In this document: positions 52,250-62,004 of the stretch, piece by piece
Position numbering within the stretch: the stretch's first letter is position 1
How the letters are laid out: the number at the start of each line of letters is the position of its first letter
NCBI GenBank assembly: GCA_007741555.1
Contig: CP036526.1
Span: 5,394,001-5,458,000 of the forward strand
DNA from: Stieleria marina
GTDB taxonomy: Bacteria > Planctomycetota > Planctomycetia > Pirellulales > Pirellulaceae
Length of the DNA: 64,000 nt
Reading direction: 5' to 3'
The notes under the pieces: generated by a model
Seen by the model: the letters and a program-made list of their open reading frames with translations, nothing else
Database searches by the model: none
What the model was told of the DNA's origin: nothing
Made by a program: the position numbers and the translations under genes

Positions 52250-53566
52250 TTAAGCCTTGGCAGCTCTTTCCAAATCTGGCAGCACCTTCCTGGCGGCTTC
52301 GACTGTTTGGTCGATCAGAGCCTCCGTGTGAGCGTTTCCGAAAAACAGTGCCTCAAATTGACTACACGGCAAATAGATTCCTTCGCCGATCATGGCCCAG
52401 AAATACTCGGCGTAGGCGTCACGATTGCACCGATCGGCTTGGTCCCAGTTGGTCACCAGATCAGGGTTGAAGAACAAAGTCATCATGCTGCCGACTCGTT
52501 GCACGACATGATCAATGCCTGCGTCGGACGCAGCTTGATCGATCCCCGTCGCCAAACGCTCGCCCATTGCCTCCAGATACTCGTACGGTGGCTGGTCTTT
52601 CAAAAGCTGCAATGTGGCACTCCCCGCCGCGACCGCAACAGGGTTGCCGCTCAACGTTCCTGCTTGAAACACTTTTCCGGCTGGCAACACATTGTCCATG
52701 ATATCGGCGCGGCCGCCGTAAGCCCCCAGCGGCATTCCGCCTCCGACGATTTTGCCCAACGTCGTCATGTCGGGCGTCACGCCAAAAAGTTCCTGTGCTC
52801 CGCCAAAGGCCAAACGAAAACCAGTCATCACTTCGTCAAAAATCAGAATCGCGCCATCTTTGGTGGTGACAGTCCGCAGTGCGTTTAAGAACTCCTGACT
52901 TGGTGGGACACAACCCATGTTGCCGACGACCGGTTCCAAGATCACCGCCGCAATTTCACCAGCGTGTTGGTCAAATGCAGCTGCCAATTGATTGACGTCG
53001 TTGTACGCCAACACAATCGTGTCGCCGCCTGCGCCCGGTGTAACACCTGGCGAATCGGGGACTCCCAGAGTAGCCGCTGCGCTTCCCGCTGCCACCAACA
53101 AGCTATCGACATGTCCGTGGTAGTTACCCGAAAACTTAATGATCTTGTTCCGTCCGGTAGCGCCTCGTGCGACGCGAATGGCGCTCATCGTCGCTTCGGT
53201 TCCACTATTCACCAAACGAACTTTTTCGACGCTGGGAACCGCTTCGATGACCTGTTCAGCCAGTTTCGATTCTGCTTCGGTCGGAGCGCCGTAGCTAGTA
53301 CCGCGATGAACAGCCTTTGTGACCGCTTCGATGACGGCAGGGTGCTGGTGCCCCAGAATCATTGGGCCCCACGATCCGATGTAATCGACAAACTGCCGAC
53401 CGTCGATATCGAACAGGTACGGTCCTTTAGCATGATCGATAAACAGCGGCGATCCTCCGACGGCACCAAATGCGCGTGCCGGACTATTGACTCCGCCCGG
53501 CATCAATTTTCGGGCCCGATCGAAAGCAGCAACACTTTTGTCGCCGATGGCGTGATGAATCGACAC
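52250..53566 (-). CDS. hemL: Glutamate-1-semialdehyde 2,1-aminomutase HemL (438 aa)
   Basis: HemL moves the amino group in glutamate-1-semialdehyde to give 5-aminolevulinate, the C5 route to heme. The protein begins KSVAAFDRARKLMPGGVNSP. The PLP lysine is Lys272 in TTLGKIVGGGMPLGA. Other aminotransferase III motifs are LVNSGTEATMSAIRVARGAT, KFSGNYHGHVDS and LIFDEVMTGFR. Full length and all motifs are intact. Its presence fits bacteria other than alphaproteobacteria, which use the C4 route. Confidence 0.97.
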   Translation of the reverse strand: MSIHHAIGDKSVAAFDRARKLMPGGVNSPARAFGAVGGSPLFIDHAKGPYLFDIDGRQFVDYIGSWGPMILGHQHPAVIEAVTKAVHRGTSYGAPTEAESKLAEQVIEAVPSVEKVRLVNSGTEATMSAIRVARGATGRNKIIKFSGNYHGHVDSLLVAAGSAAATLGVPDSPGVTPGAGGDTIVLAYNDVNQLAAAFDQHAGEIAAVILEPVVGNMGCVPPSQEFLNALRTVTTKDGAILIFDEVMTGFRLAFGGAQELFGVTPDMTTLGKIVGGGMPLGAYGGRADIMDNVLPAGKVFQAGTLSGNPVAVAAGSATLQLLKDQPPYEYLEAMGERLATGIDQAASDAGIDHVVQRVGSMMTLFFNPDLVTNWDQADRCNRDAYAEYFWAMIGEGIYLPCSQFEALFFGNAHTEALIDQTVEAARKVLPDLERAAKA

Positions 53567-53759
53567 GTTACACTAATCTCTCTGCTGAGGAACAAACTGC
53601 GTACCCGCAACGTGCGACCTACCCAGTTCCCATCAAAGATACGAACGACAGAGCGAAATCACCACCCGTCTGTCAGTGTCACACCGAAACGCCGGCAATC
53701 GCGAACACGCCCGTCTGACCTGCTGCCGAGCGTTTCACTTGCGGCGCGATAACCAGAAC

Positions 53760-56700
53760 CTAGAAGAGCGAAACTTCCCCGATATCCGCGAACACTTCGT
53801 CAACGAAATCTTCGCGGTCCGAATCCAAAAACGACAAGGAATCGTTCACTGAGATCTGTTCGCCTTGTCCACGACGGGCATTTTGTGCCGATAGACCTTC
53901 GATCACCAGGAAGATGTCCAAAGGCGTCACGACTCCGTTACCGCTGACGTCAACAAACCCGGCAAACGGCCGATCCGAACTGACAGTCGATTCACCGTAC
54001 TCAGCCAAGAAGTTGATCACTGCCAGAATATCACTCGGTGCGATCGATAGGTTATTGTCCACATCCAAACGGTCACGCTGATTGGTCAGTGGCCGATCAC
54101 CTGGATTGACGCGAATCGTAAACACCAGATCGTTGACATCACTGGACCCCAGTTCAAAGGCGCGGACCGTGAACTGATGATCGCCGACAAAGCTTGGATC
54201 AGGAAGCACCGATAACGTTCGAGATGCTGGGTCATACTTGATCCACTTTGGCAGTGTGGCGGACGAATCGAATACGCTGATCTGAAAATCGCCACCTTCG
54301 GGATCGCTGACAAAGCTGTCATCAAAGACTTTCCGGTATACCGCTCCGCTGTCCACCGAAACAGTACCAAGCGTGTCACTAAAGATCGGCGGCTCGTTCA
54401 CGTTGTTCAATCGAACCAAAACCGTGCCGATCGCTGACTTGCCACCTGAATCAGTGACTTGAACTTCTAACGTCAAAGTCGGATCGGCGACATCAGCATC
54501 CAGAACCGATCCCGGCGCGAGTGTCAGTACATGAGTGGTCGGGTCCAGCAAAAACTTGTCCGCTCCTGTTCCACCCACGATGGTCGCTGTAAACGACTCC
54601 CCGGGGTCGACGTCCGCGAATCGCAACCTGGCCAATGGGTTCTCTACGCCAGGCTGAGCCGATTCGGACACATTGATCCTGGTCGTCAAAACGGATGGCG
54701 CATCATTCTCGTTGCGAACCGCAATAACACGTTCATAACGCGCCGATTCGCTACCACCGGTCTGGTCGTCGACTTGGAACACAACTCTCAGTGTCGACTG
54801 GGTCTCAAAATCAAACGCAGCACCATCGGCGACAACCAATTCAAACTTCTTCTGCAACGGATCAGCTGACGCGACGGCACGTAGTTCAAAAGCTCCGCCA
54901 TCCAATTCGTCAAGCAACGTGACGGTGTAATTTGCGATCGCGTTTTCAGCGTCGACCATATTGATGGTGGTCGCAACGTCACCAGCGACGGCATTTTCAC
55001 CTACCGACGCCGTATTGATCTGAAGCGCCGCCGGTTCGTTGACATCGGTTATCAACAACCGCAAAACACCGTTGGCGGTCATTGCCGGAGCACCGTTATC
55101 GACTACGGTCACGTTTAGCAAGAACTCTGATTGACTTTCAAAGTCAAGTTCGACGTCGTTGCGTACGGCAATTCTGCCACCAGGACGAAGTTCAAACACA
55201 GCGTCACCGCTGCCACCGTCAATTTGGAACAAGTGTTCTTGGTTCGCATCCTCGTCGGACAAACCAATGATGCCGACGATTCCGGTGCTGTTTTCGACAA
55301 TCGACAAATCCGGCAGCGACAGCTGCGGTGCATCGTTTGCATCCAATATCTTGACGACCTGAGTTTGCGAGGTCGATTGTGGAGTTGCGCCGTTGTCGGT
55401 CACCGTGACGTCCAGCGTCAGCTCCTGTGTCTGTTCATAGTTCACACCGTCGGGATTCGAGAGTGTTAGGATTCCGGTGTCGGGATCGATCGTAAATATC
55501 GACGCGCCAGTTCCGCCGTCAATGGAATAGCTCAACAACCGATCGTTTGGCTGGGTATCCGGATCGGTCGCTCTGATTCGGCCCACATCAGTGCCCGACG
55601 CTGCCGCTTCAGAAACATTCACCGCAGTCGGTTCAATGACGGGCGGCTCATTGATGTCCAGCACGTCAACATTGACCGTCGCATTGGTGACCGCACCTAC
55701 TCGGTCGGAAACCGCGACCGTGAATGAAAATTGAGATTGGTTCTCGAAGTCTAAAACGGTGCCGGGCCCGACCGTCAACACACCTGATGCACTGTCAATT
55801 TGGAATCCAAACGCCTGCCCGCTCGCCAACGAATAACTAACTTGCCCGTCGCTATCGGAACCGACAACCTGACCGACTGATACGCCAGTGGGCGTGTTCT
55901 CTAAAACGGCGATGTCAATGTCGCTTGTTACCGGAACCGAATTGGGCGACAGGATGTAGTTTTCGTGCCTGACGACCCGCAGCGGAACTTTTTGCGCACC
56001 ACTCAGTTCACGATTGCTTGTGGAATTGAGAAAATTGATTTCGTAGTTGCCAGGAAACAAATTGGTAAGTTCATATTCACCAAACAAGTTGGTCGACGTG
56101 ATTGCTTCGGATTGCGTGTAACGAAAATCATCCAAGCGACCAAAAGCAGAACCACTAAAAGTGGCTCCGTTGATGACGACCGCCTCGGTCACCGAGTAGG
56201 CTTCGGCGTATGCAATCGAATCATCGGAGAATTCTAGGCTCAACACTTCACTTGCGGTGCCGCTGAGAATTTGACTGGTGACCGATCCTAGCAAGACGCC
56301 GTCCGCGTTATAAGCATCCAACCGAGTCAGAGACTGTAAAGTGTTATTACGCGGCGCGATCCCCACAATCGAAACCGATCGGGCGGGCCGATAAAAACTG
56401 GCTCGAAAATGCCTCGCATCCTGATTAAAGAAATTGACGCCCTCGTGCGAAAACAACTTATTGCCCAGAGGATTGAGCGGGGATTCGGCGACGGGACGAA
56501 TTTTAAATCCAGTGCTTCCTGTCGGAGGATTAAAACCAGGCTGGATCGTACTAACGGTCACCCCCGGGGTGACATGCGTCAGATCCGCATTGACTTGATA
56601 GTCGTCTGGCTCCAGCCGGTAGCTAATTACATCTCGCAGTCCGTTGCCATTGGTATCTGCCAAAACGGTCACGTTCGCAGCGGGATCGACGACGGCATCT

Positions 56701-59360
56701 CCGTCGACCAATGGCGCAAGCCTTACCGTGCCACGAACGCCGCCAATAAAGTTGCTTTCGCCAAAGTGATCCAACAGACGCGCTTTGAACGGCTCAGGGA
56801 TGGGCACCCCAAAGAGTCCATCGTCCAAACCAAGCTGGAACGGATCTCCCGCGGCCGCGACATCAATGGCCGTGCCAATAATCCAATCAGCTTCGGTTCG
56901 TCCGATACTATCTCCTAACCGGCCGGCATAGTCGGTTGCTTCTCGAATAACTTGCGGCACGCCCTCGCGACGTGTCAATTCACCGACGTTGCCGGTGCCT
57001 TGGTCCACAAAAACGATGTCGGCGTAGGTCTGGTCGCCGCGACCGACAAAGGGGTGAAGGGCAATCGAATCGTGGACCATCCAATCGTCCATGACGCCGC
57101 CGGGGTCGGCAAATCCATCGTCGTCGGTATCCACGTCGGCTCCCACGACCGGCGGAATATCGGACTGAACCAGGAAATAGCCGGTGCTGCCGATGGCTTT
57201 TGAAATCGTTCCGCTGTTGGGATCGTCATCGGTGTAGATATCGCCGGGAAGTCCACTAAATCCAGTGGCGTTGGATTGCAGGACCGTCGATTGTGGGTGA
57301 ACACTGTACGGGCTGCCCTGAGGCAACATCACCAGAAATCCATTGGCACCAAAAGTCAAATTGCTCAAGTCAAAGACACCTTGAACATGGCCGGTTTCAA
57401 ACTGATCCCCAGCGATCGACTGGTTTTCCTTGACCAAAACAAAATAGGTGTTTGCCGGAATCGTGGAATTTGGCTCGCCGCGAAGCTCAATTGCCTGATG
57501 CGTGTCGCGGCTTTCGAACTCGGGGGCGATCACCAGTTCGTTGATGAACATCCCTGTTCCCAAAGCGGGACGATTGACGACACCGGCCAAACCAAAATCA
57601 AGCCCCGTGATATCATCCGAAGTACTCACCGCTACTCGAAAAGCGGTACTGCGATCTGACAAACCCAGCGTTTGCGTCGCTAAGCCGCTGGAGGTTTGCA
57701 GATGGGTCTGAATTTGTCCGGTGTCCGGATCGACTTGCAGGACGGTTTGCCCCGTCGCATCGTCGGCATCGAACATTAAAAATCGCGAGCCATCAAACGC
57801 CAACGAAGAACTGTTCAAGCCTCGCTCCGAGGTCGCCAGCGTGGTGCCGCGTCCCTGTGTATCGAATTGAAAGAACCGGTCGTTCGCGTCGTCAAATCCA
57901 ACGATCCGTTGGGCGACCGGATCAAACGTCAAATCGCTTGCGTTTGCTCCAAGCAACGGGGCGGCCGTCGCAAACGAATCCCCCGCAACGATGGCCGAAT
58001 AAGGCGCCCCTAGTGGACTATTGCCAAGCGGCGTGGCGATCCCGGTCACGGGATCGATCGAAGCAACCGGCGTCGTAGTGCTAAACAAAGTTGCGTACAG
58101 CACTCCGTTGGCTGCTACCGAGAGCGACGAAAAAATGGGAGACGAGGCTGGAAGAGCCTGATTGGGCGCCTGGGTGGCGACACCGGTTGCAGGATCGAAT
58201 GTGTAGAGATGCGTCGAATCAACCAAGTAGTGTGTGCCGTCTGCGGCAATGTCAAATCCTGCGACTCCTGAGATGGGAGATCCATTGTGCGTAATCGCCA
58301 CCGAGCCCGTTACATTTCCATTGGCGGCGTCAATTTGGTGCAGAGTTGACGGCACACTGCTGACACCAAAGAGTTGATCATTGGCTCCAAAGCTAATCGC
58401 AGCGATCGATTGCGAGAGAATTGCTACCTGCTGGCCCGAAGAGCCTGCCGATGTAACAGCGAATTCGATCAGTGAGTTTCCTTGCAATCCAAAGATCGCT
58501 CCGTCACTGCGTTGGTCCAACGTGGAAGAAAACAAACCACCGTTGCGCGGAATCGCAGCGGCGGTTTGGCTGGCAAGATTGAAATCGTAAAAATTGCTGC
58601 CGAAGTTAGTCGTTCGCACATCACTTACTACCAACTCCGGTTCCGCCACCAGTCCGGACGCTTGATCGACCGTCATCAACTGCAACGAACCATCGACTTT
58701 GGCAGTCGCATAAATCGTGTCCGACTGGGCGTCATATGCCAGTCCGCCTTGCAGGTCGACGCTCGCGACCGCAAGCTGCAGTGCATCACCAGAACTTTTG
58801 TCGACGCGGTAGATCGTGTCGGTTTGCGAATCAAGTCCGATCAATTCGCCAGCGTTGTTTTCAACCAACCCATCGATGGACTGATCCGACGGCAGTCCCA
58901 CCAACGTTACTCCGCCATCCGGCCCCATCTGAAACAAACGTGTCTGGGAACCATCACCCGATGGATCAATGGCGGTCCCGTTGAAAGCCAAGGGACTGGT
59001 CTGAGCCTGTCCAGGCATAAAGTCGACGCGAACAACATGGCTTCCCGCCGCCAGTCGATCCAATGTGTACTGCCCCAAACTATCGGTGCGAGTAAATCGT
59101 TCGTTAGCGTTAAACTGTCGATCATCATTGCTGTCGATATACACGCGAGCATCAATCACCGCGACTTCGCTGGCATCATGGACTCCATCACTGTTGGCAT
59201 CCGCCCAAACCTCACCTGCCAATGAAGCAAGTAGCTGGCGCGATTCCAATTGCTCAAAGCTTCGCCGTAGGCTGCGGCGACGCTTCAACTCGCGTTGGCT
59301 ACCACGTCTCTTGCCCAAACGATTTCGTTTCACACCGCGAACAGAGTTGGATAAAGTCAT
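53760..59360 (-). CDS. Giant LEPR-XLL surface protein with lamin-tail, cadherin and dockerin domains (1866 aa)
   Basis: I chose ATG 59360; a longer upstream frame has no typical leader. The N-terminus is very basic and has FEQLESRQLLAS (about 34-45), the LEPR-XLL motif of planctomycete surface proteins. Next is an SdrD B-like repeat (about 46-110), a beta-propeller-like region with repeated periods (about 120-590), a lamin-tail domain (about 600-690, FINELVIAPEF), and about five cadherin-type repeats (about 1140-1700). Those repeats carry ENTPTGVSVGQVVGSDSD and DINEPPVIEP-type linkers. A dockerin I pair (about 1763-1825, DVDNNLSIAPSDI and DVSGNGVVTPLDI) precedes the C-terminal tail. It is probably an adhesin, cell-wall or matrix protein. 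Confidence 0.92.
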   Translation of the reverse strand: MTLSNSVRGVKRNRLGKRRGSQRELKRRRSLRRSFEQLESRQLLASLAGEVWADANSDGVHDASEVAVIDARVYIDSNDDRQFNANERFTRTDSLGQYTLDRLAAGSHVVRVDFMPGQAQTSPLAFNGTAIDPSGDGSQTRLFQMGPDGGVTLVGLPSDQSIDGLVENNAGELIGLDSQTDTIYRVDKSSGDALQLAVASVDLQGGLAYDAQSDTIYATAKVDGSLQLMTVDQASGLVAEPELVVSDVRTTNFGSNFYDFNLASQTAAAIPRNGGLFSSTLDQRSDGAIFGLQGNSLIEFAVTSAGSSGQQVAILSQSIAAISFGANDQLFGVSSVPSTLHQIDAANGNVTGSVAITHNGSPISGVAGFDIAADGTHYLVDSTHLYTFDPATGVATQAPNQALPASSPIFSSLSVAANGVLYATLFSTTTPVASIDPVTGIATPLGNSPLGAPYSAIVAGDSFATAAPLLGANASDLTFDPVAQRIVGFDDANDRFFQFDTQGRGTTLATSERGLNSSSLAFDGSRFLMFDADDATGQTVLQVDPDTGQIQTHLQTSSGLATQTLGLSDRSTAFRVAVSTSDDITGLDFGLAGVVNRPALGTGMFINELVIAPEFESRDTHQAIELRGEPNSTIPANTYFVLVKENQSIAGDQFETGHVQGVFDLSNLTFGANGFLVMLPQGSPYSVHPQSTVLQSNATGFSGLPGDIYTDDDPNSGTISKAIGSTGYFLVQSDIPPVVGADVDTDDDGFADPGGVMDDWMVHDSIALHPFVGRGDQTYADIVFVDQGTGNVGELTRREGVPQVIREATDYAGRLGDSIGRTEADWIIGTAIDVAAAGDPFQLGLDDGLFGVPIPEPFKARLLDHFGESNFIGGVRGTVRLAPLVDGDAVVDPAANVTVLADTNGNGLRDVISYRLEPDDYQVNADLTHVTPGVTVSTIQPGFNPPTGSTGFKIRPVAESPLNPLGNKLFSHEGVNFFNQDARHFRASFYRPARSVSIVGIAPRNNTLQSLTRLDAYNADGVLLGSVTSQILSGTASEVLSLEFSDDSIAYAEAYSVTEAVVINGATFSGSAFGRLDDFRYTQSEAITSTNLFGEYELTNLFPGNYEINFLNSTSNRELSGAQKVPLRVVRHENYILSPNSVPVTSDIDIAVLENTPTGVSVGQVVGSDSDGQVSYSLASGQAFGFQIDSASGVLTVGPGTVLDFENQSQFSFTVAVSDRVGAVTNATVNVDVLDINEPPVIEPTAVNVSEAAASGTDVGRIRATDPDTQPNDRLLSYSIDGGTGASIFTIDPDTGILTLSNPDGVNYEQTQELTLDVTVTDNGATPQSTSQTQVVKILDANDAPQLSLPDLSIVENSTGIVGIIGLSDEDANQEHLFQIDGGSGDAVFELRPGGRIAVRNDVELDFESQSEFLLNVTVVDNGAPAMTANGVLRLLITDVNEPAALQINTASVGENAVAGDVATTINMVDAENAIANYTVTLLDELDGGAFELRAVASADPLQKKFELVVADGAAFDFETQSTLRVVFQVDDQTGGSESARYERVIAVRNENDAPSVLTTRINVSESAQPGVENPLARLRFADVDPGESFTATIVGGTGADKFLLDPTTHVLTLAPGSVLDADVADPTLTLEVQVTDSGGKSAIGTVLVRLNNVNEPPIFSDTLGTVSVDSGAVYRKVFDDSFVSDPEGGDFQISVFDSSATLPKWIKYDPASRTLSVLPDPSFVGDHQFTVRAFELGSSDVNDLVFTIRVNPGDRPLTNQRDRLDVDNNLSIAPSDILAVINFLAEYGESTVSSDRPFAGFVDVSGNGVVTPLDIFLVIEGLSAQNARRGQGEQISVNDSLSFLDSDREDFVDEVFADIGEVSLF

Positions 59361-59827
59361 AGTGATGCAGTTTCGTAGAACGTCATAAGGAAGAGAAAAA
59401 CGGTCGACTGGGCAAGCAGCAAAGGTGTTGATACTGACAACAATTCTACAAGACGTTTGCGTAACCCCCCGAAAACCAGCCGTACACAATAAATCTGTCG
59501 CGTATCGTAAACAAGAAGATTTGCCAGATACTCCGCTGCGATTGGCATTCGGGCCTCACCGGTTAGGTGAAACCAAAACGCAAGAAGTCGCCCAAAGCCC
59601 GTCGCTAAGCCAATAACGGGGCACCCAACCTACGGATCGGCGGCCGCCACAATGCCGGCGCTGGACTTGCAACCTGACGGAATGCCCACGATAAATGTCA
59701 CCAAATGGCTGGACGAAGCCGTTACTTGGCCGAAATGATGACAATCACACGGCCATCGCACGGTTGATACACGTTGCTGGATCGAGCCGAGATCGGGGGC
59801 TGGCGCCGCAAGGAGATTCGGAAGAAA
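59361..59827. promoter_or_regulatory. 467-bp divergent intergenic region
   Basis: This gap lies between the giant minus-strand gene and the plus-strand exonuclease gene and should contain both promoters. No open frame is convincing; a minus-strand frame covering 59630-60271 is antisense to the exonuclease gene and is rejected. I see no perfect hairpin with a T run. Confidence 0.4.
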
Positions 59828-60847
59828 ATGGAATTTGCCGCTAACTTCACCGCCATCGATTTTGAAACGGCCAGTCGCCGATCCGACAGTGCTTGCCAAT
59901 TGGCTGCCGTAAGAGTCCGTGACGGGAAAATCGTCAATCAAGCGATGTGGCTGATTCGTCCCGAACCGTTCTTCTTTGCACAGTCCAACATTCGCATTCA
60001 CGGTATTACGCCCGGCCAAGTCGAAGAAGAAAAAACGTTCGGCCAGCTTTGGCCAGAAATCATGCAAACGTTTGGCGACGATTGTTTGGTCGCTCACAAC
60101 GCCAGCTTTGACATGGGCGTGCTCTTGGCCTGCCTGACCAAACATGGGCAATCGATTCCGAATCTGCAGTACACGTGCACCCGCGCAATCGCGCGACGTG
60201 TCTGGCCCAAGCGGCCACGCTTTGGATTGAAACCACTTTCGGATTGGCTGGGTGTTCGGTTTCAACATCACGACGCGTTGGAAGATTCGATTGCTTGCGC
60301 AAAAATCTTGCTCGCAGCGGGGATCGATCGACGCGTCGACTCTCTGGAATCACTCGAGGCCAAACTAACGCTTTCGCGCGGAACGGCAGGCGACTGGGGA
60401 AAGCAGGGACCAACACGAATCAAGAAACGTCGCCAGACAGCCAAAGCTAGCGGTGCCAAAACGACCACGGCGAATTCCAGCTTCGTTCGCGAAGTGCCGC
60501 TGGCCTATCAGCCATCGACAGTGGACCTCCAACGTTTATTGGTGCGAGCCGATTTCATTCGACCGCTTGCCGGACAGACGATCGTTTTCTCCGGAAAGAT
60601 GACCAAGCTTTCCCTGACCGACGCCCAACAGTTGGCCGCACGCAGCGGCGGCGATTGCCAAAGTCAAATCACTTCGCTAACCAGTATCCTGGTCCTTGGC
60701 GACGAAGATGAAAACACAAAGAACGATCGAATCGAAATCGGGCGACAGCAGCAGGCTGCCAAACAACAGGGCACCGACGGCCCCAAGGTCCGCATTTTGA
60801 GCGAACTGGAATTTGTCGAACTGGTTGCGGCGATGCCTAGCGAATGA
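59828..60847 (+). CDS. DnaQ-type 3'-5' exonuclease fused to a BRCT domain (339 aa)
   Basis: The ATG at 59828 is preceded by ggaagaaa and gives MEFAANFTAIDFETASRR. The DEDDh residues are Asp11 and Glu13 (DFET), Asp95 (VAHNASFDMG), His148 and Asp153 (HHDALEDS). A Lys/Arg/Thr-rich linker (about 190-225) connects to a BRCT-like domain (about 235-335) with LAGQTIVFSGKMTKLSLTDA and TSILVLGDED. It should degrade DNA or RNA from the 3' end while the BRCT part binds DNA ends or phosphorylated partners. No polymerase domain is present, so it is not a PolC or DnaQ subunit in the classical sense. Confidence 0.93.
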   Translation: MEFAANFTAIDFETASRRSDSACQLAAVRVRDGKIVNQAMWLIRPEPFFFAQSNIRIHGITPGQVEEEKTFGQLWPEIMQTFGDDCLVAHNASFDMGVLLACLTKHGQSIPNLQYTCTRAIARRVWPKRPRFGLKPLSDWLGVRFQHHDALEDSIACAKILLAAGIDRRVDSLESLEAKLTLSRGTAGDWGKQGPTRIKKRRQTAKASGAKTTTANSSFVREVPLAYQPSTVDLQRLLVRADFIRPLAGQTIVFSGKMTKLSLTDAQQLAARSGGDCQSQITSLTSILVLGDEDENTKNDRIEIGRQQQAAKQQGTDGPKVRILSELEFVELVAAMPSE

Positions 60848-60937
60848 CAAATTTCTTGCGTACAGAAGGTCAAATCGCGGGCTCTGGGTAGATAAGCGGT
60901 CCTTTTCACTAACTCGTGCTCCCGAAAACCTCCCTCA

Positions 60938-61972
60938 ATGCGTATCCTGTTGATTGCTGCTCTGATCAGCTCCGTCGTCTTCGAATCCCACCAAATCGCC
61001 GGACAAACCAGCAGCCCGGATTCGCCCCCATCGGCGTCCAGCGATGACCGCCAGAGCCAGCTCGCAACTCCCCCAACCACTGAGGATCAGGTGGTCGACA
61101 ACAAAACAAAATTGCGATTTAACCTGCCAACCAAAACAACGGGCGGCACACAGATCTGGACCGACCACGCTTACCGAGCCGGTTATCGGATTCAAGAGCA
61201 TTCGCTGACCAAACACTTTCGGCTGCTGGACAAAAACAACATTCGTCGTGCGTGGGGAACCGAAGCTCAGTGCCAAGCTGCACTGGACAAAATGGCCCCG
61301 GCTCCAGCATCAACCGCAACCGCCCCGCACGTTGCTGTCTTGCTGCACGGCTTGATGCGATCCAGCAATTCGATGAAGCCGCTGGAGTTGGCACTGCGAG
61401 AAAAAGAGTTGGACGATGTCATTCGTTTTCAATATGCCAGCACACGCAAGTCGATCGACGATCACGCTGCGGCTCTGCGAAAAGTTTTGGAAGCCCAGCC
61501 GGCCGACGCTCAATTTAGTTTTGCTGGGCACAGCATGGGCAACATTGTGGTGCGGCGGTTGGTGGGCGATTTGCAATCGTCGGGTGACCCTGGCAACATT
61601 TTGCCGCGTTGTCGATCCATGGTCATGCTGGGGCCGCCCAATCAAGGCGCATCGATTTCCAGGCGTCTGGCGCCAACCGGACTGTACGGGATTGTCACTG
61701 GAAAAGGTGGCATGGAACTAGGCCCAAAGTGGGAAGAGTTTGTCTCGAAACTTGCGACTCCGCCGTTTCCGTTTGCAATCGTCGCGGGAGATGTTTCCGC
61801 CAACTTGGTGAACAATCCGCTAGTCGATGGCGACGGCGATTTTGTCGTCAGCCTTGATGAAGCGAAATTGCCGGGCAGCGAAGAGTTTTATACCCTGCCT
61901 GTGCTACATAGCTTTTTGATGAATGATCCACGTGCGGTGCAGTACGCTGTCGAGTTCATTACGTCGCACTGA
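60938..61972 (+). CDS. Exported alpha/beta hydrolase, lipase-like (344 aa)
   Basis: A signal peptide (about 1-22) precedes an Asp/Ser/Pro-rich segment. The core fold has the oxyanion-side HGLMRSSNSM (137-146), the nucleophile elbow FAGHSMGN with Ser199, and the catalytic His in VLHSFLMND. An Asp candidate is in VDGDGDFVVSLDEA. The pattern is that of a PGAP1-like or lipase-type serine hydrolase. Being exported, it may act on esterified lipids or polymers. The gene is complete. Confidence 0.85.
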   Translation: MRILLIAALISSVVFESHQIAGQTSSPDSPPSASSDDRQSQLATPPTTEDQVVDNKTKLRFNLPTKTTGGTQIWTDHAYRAGYRIQEHSLTKHFRLLDKNNIRRAWGTEAQCQAALDKMAPAPASTATAPHVAVLLHGLMRSSNSMKPLELALREKELDDVIRFQYASTRKSIDDHAAALRKVLEAQPADAQFSFAGHSMGNIVVRRLVGDLQSSGDPGNILPRCRSMVMLGPPNQGASISRRLAPTGLYGIVTGKGGMELGPKWEEFVSKLATPPFPFAIVAGDVSANLVNNPLVDGDGDFVVSLDEAKLPGSEEFYTLPVLHSFLMNDPRAVQYAVEFITSH

Positions 61973-62004
61973 ACCACACCGCACTGAATCAATTCGAGAT
62001 CGCT

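Noticed and set aside
59630-60271. Minus-strand open frame of 213 codons
   Set aside because: It is largely antisense to the DnaQ-like exonuclease, whose catalytic motifs are all visible on the plus strand.
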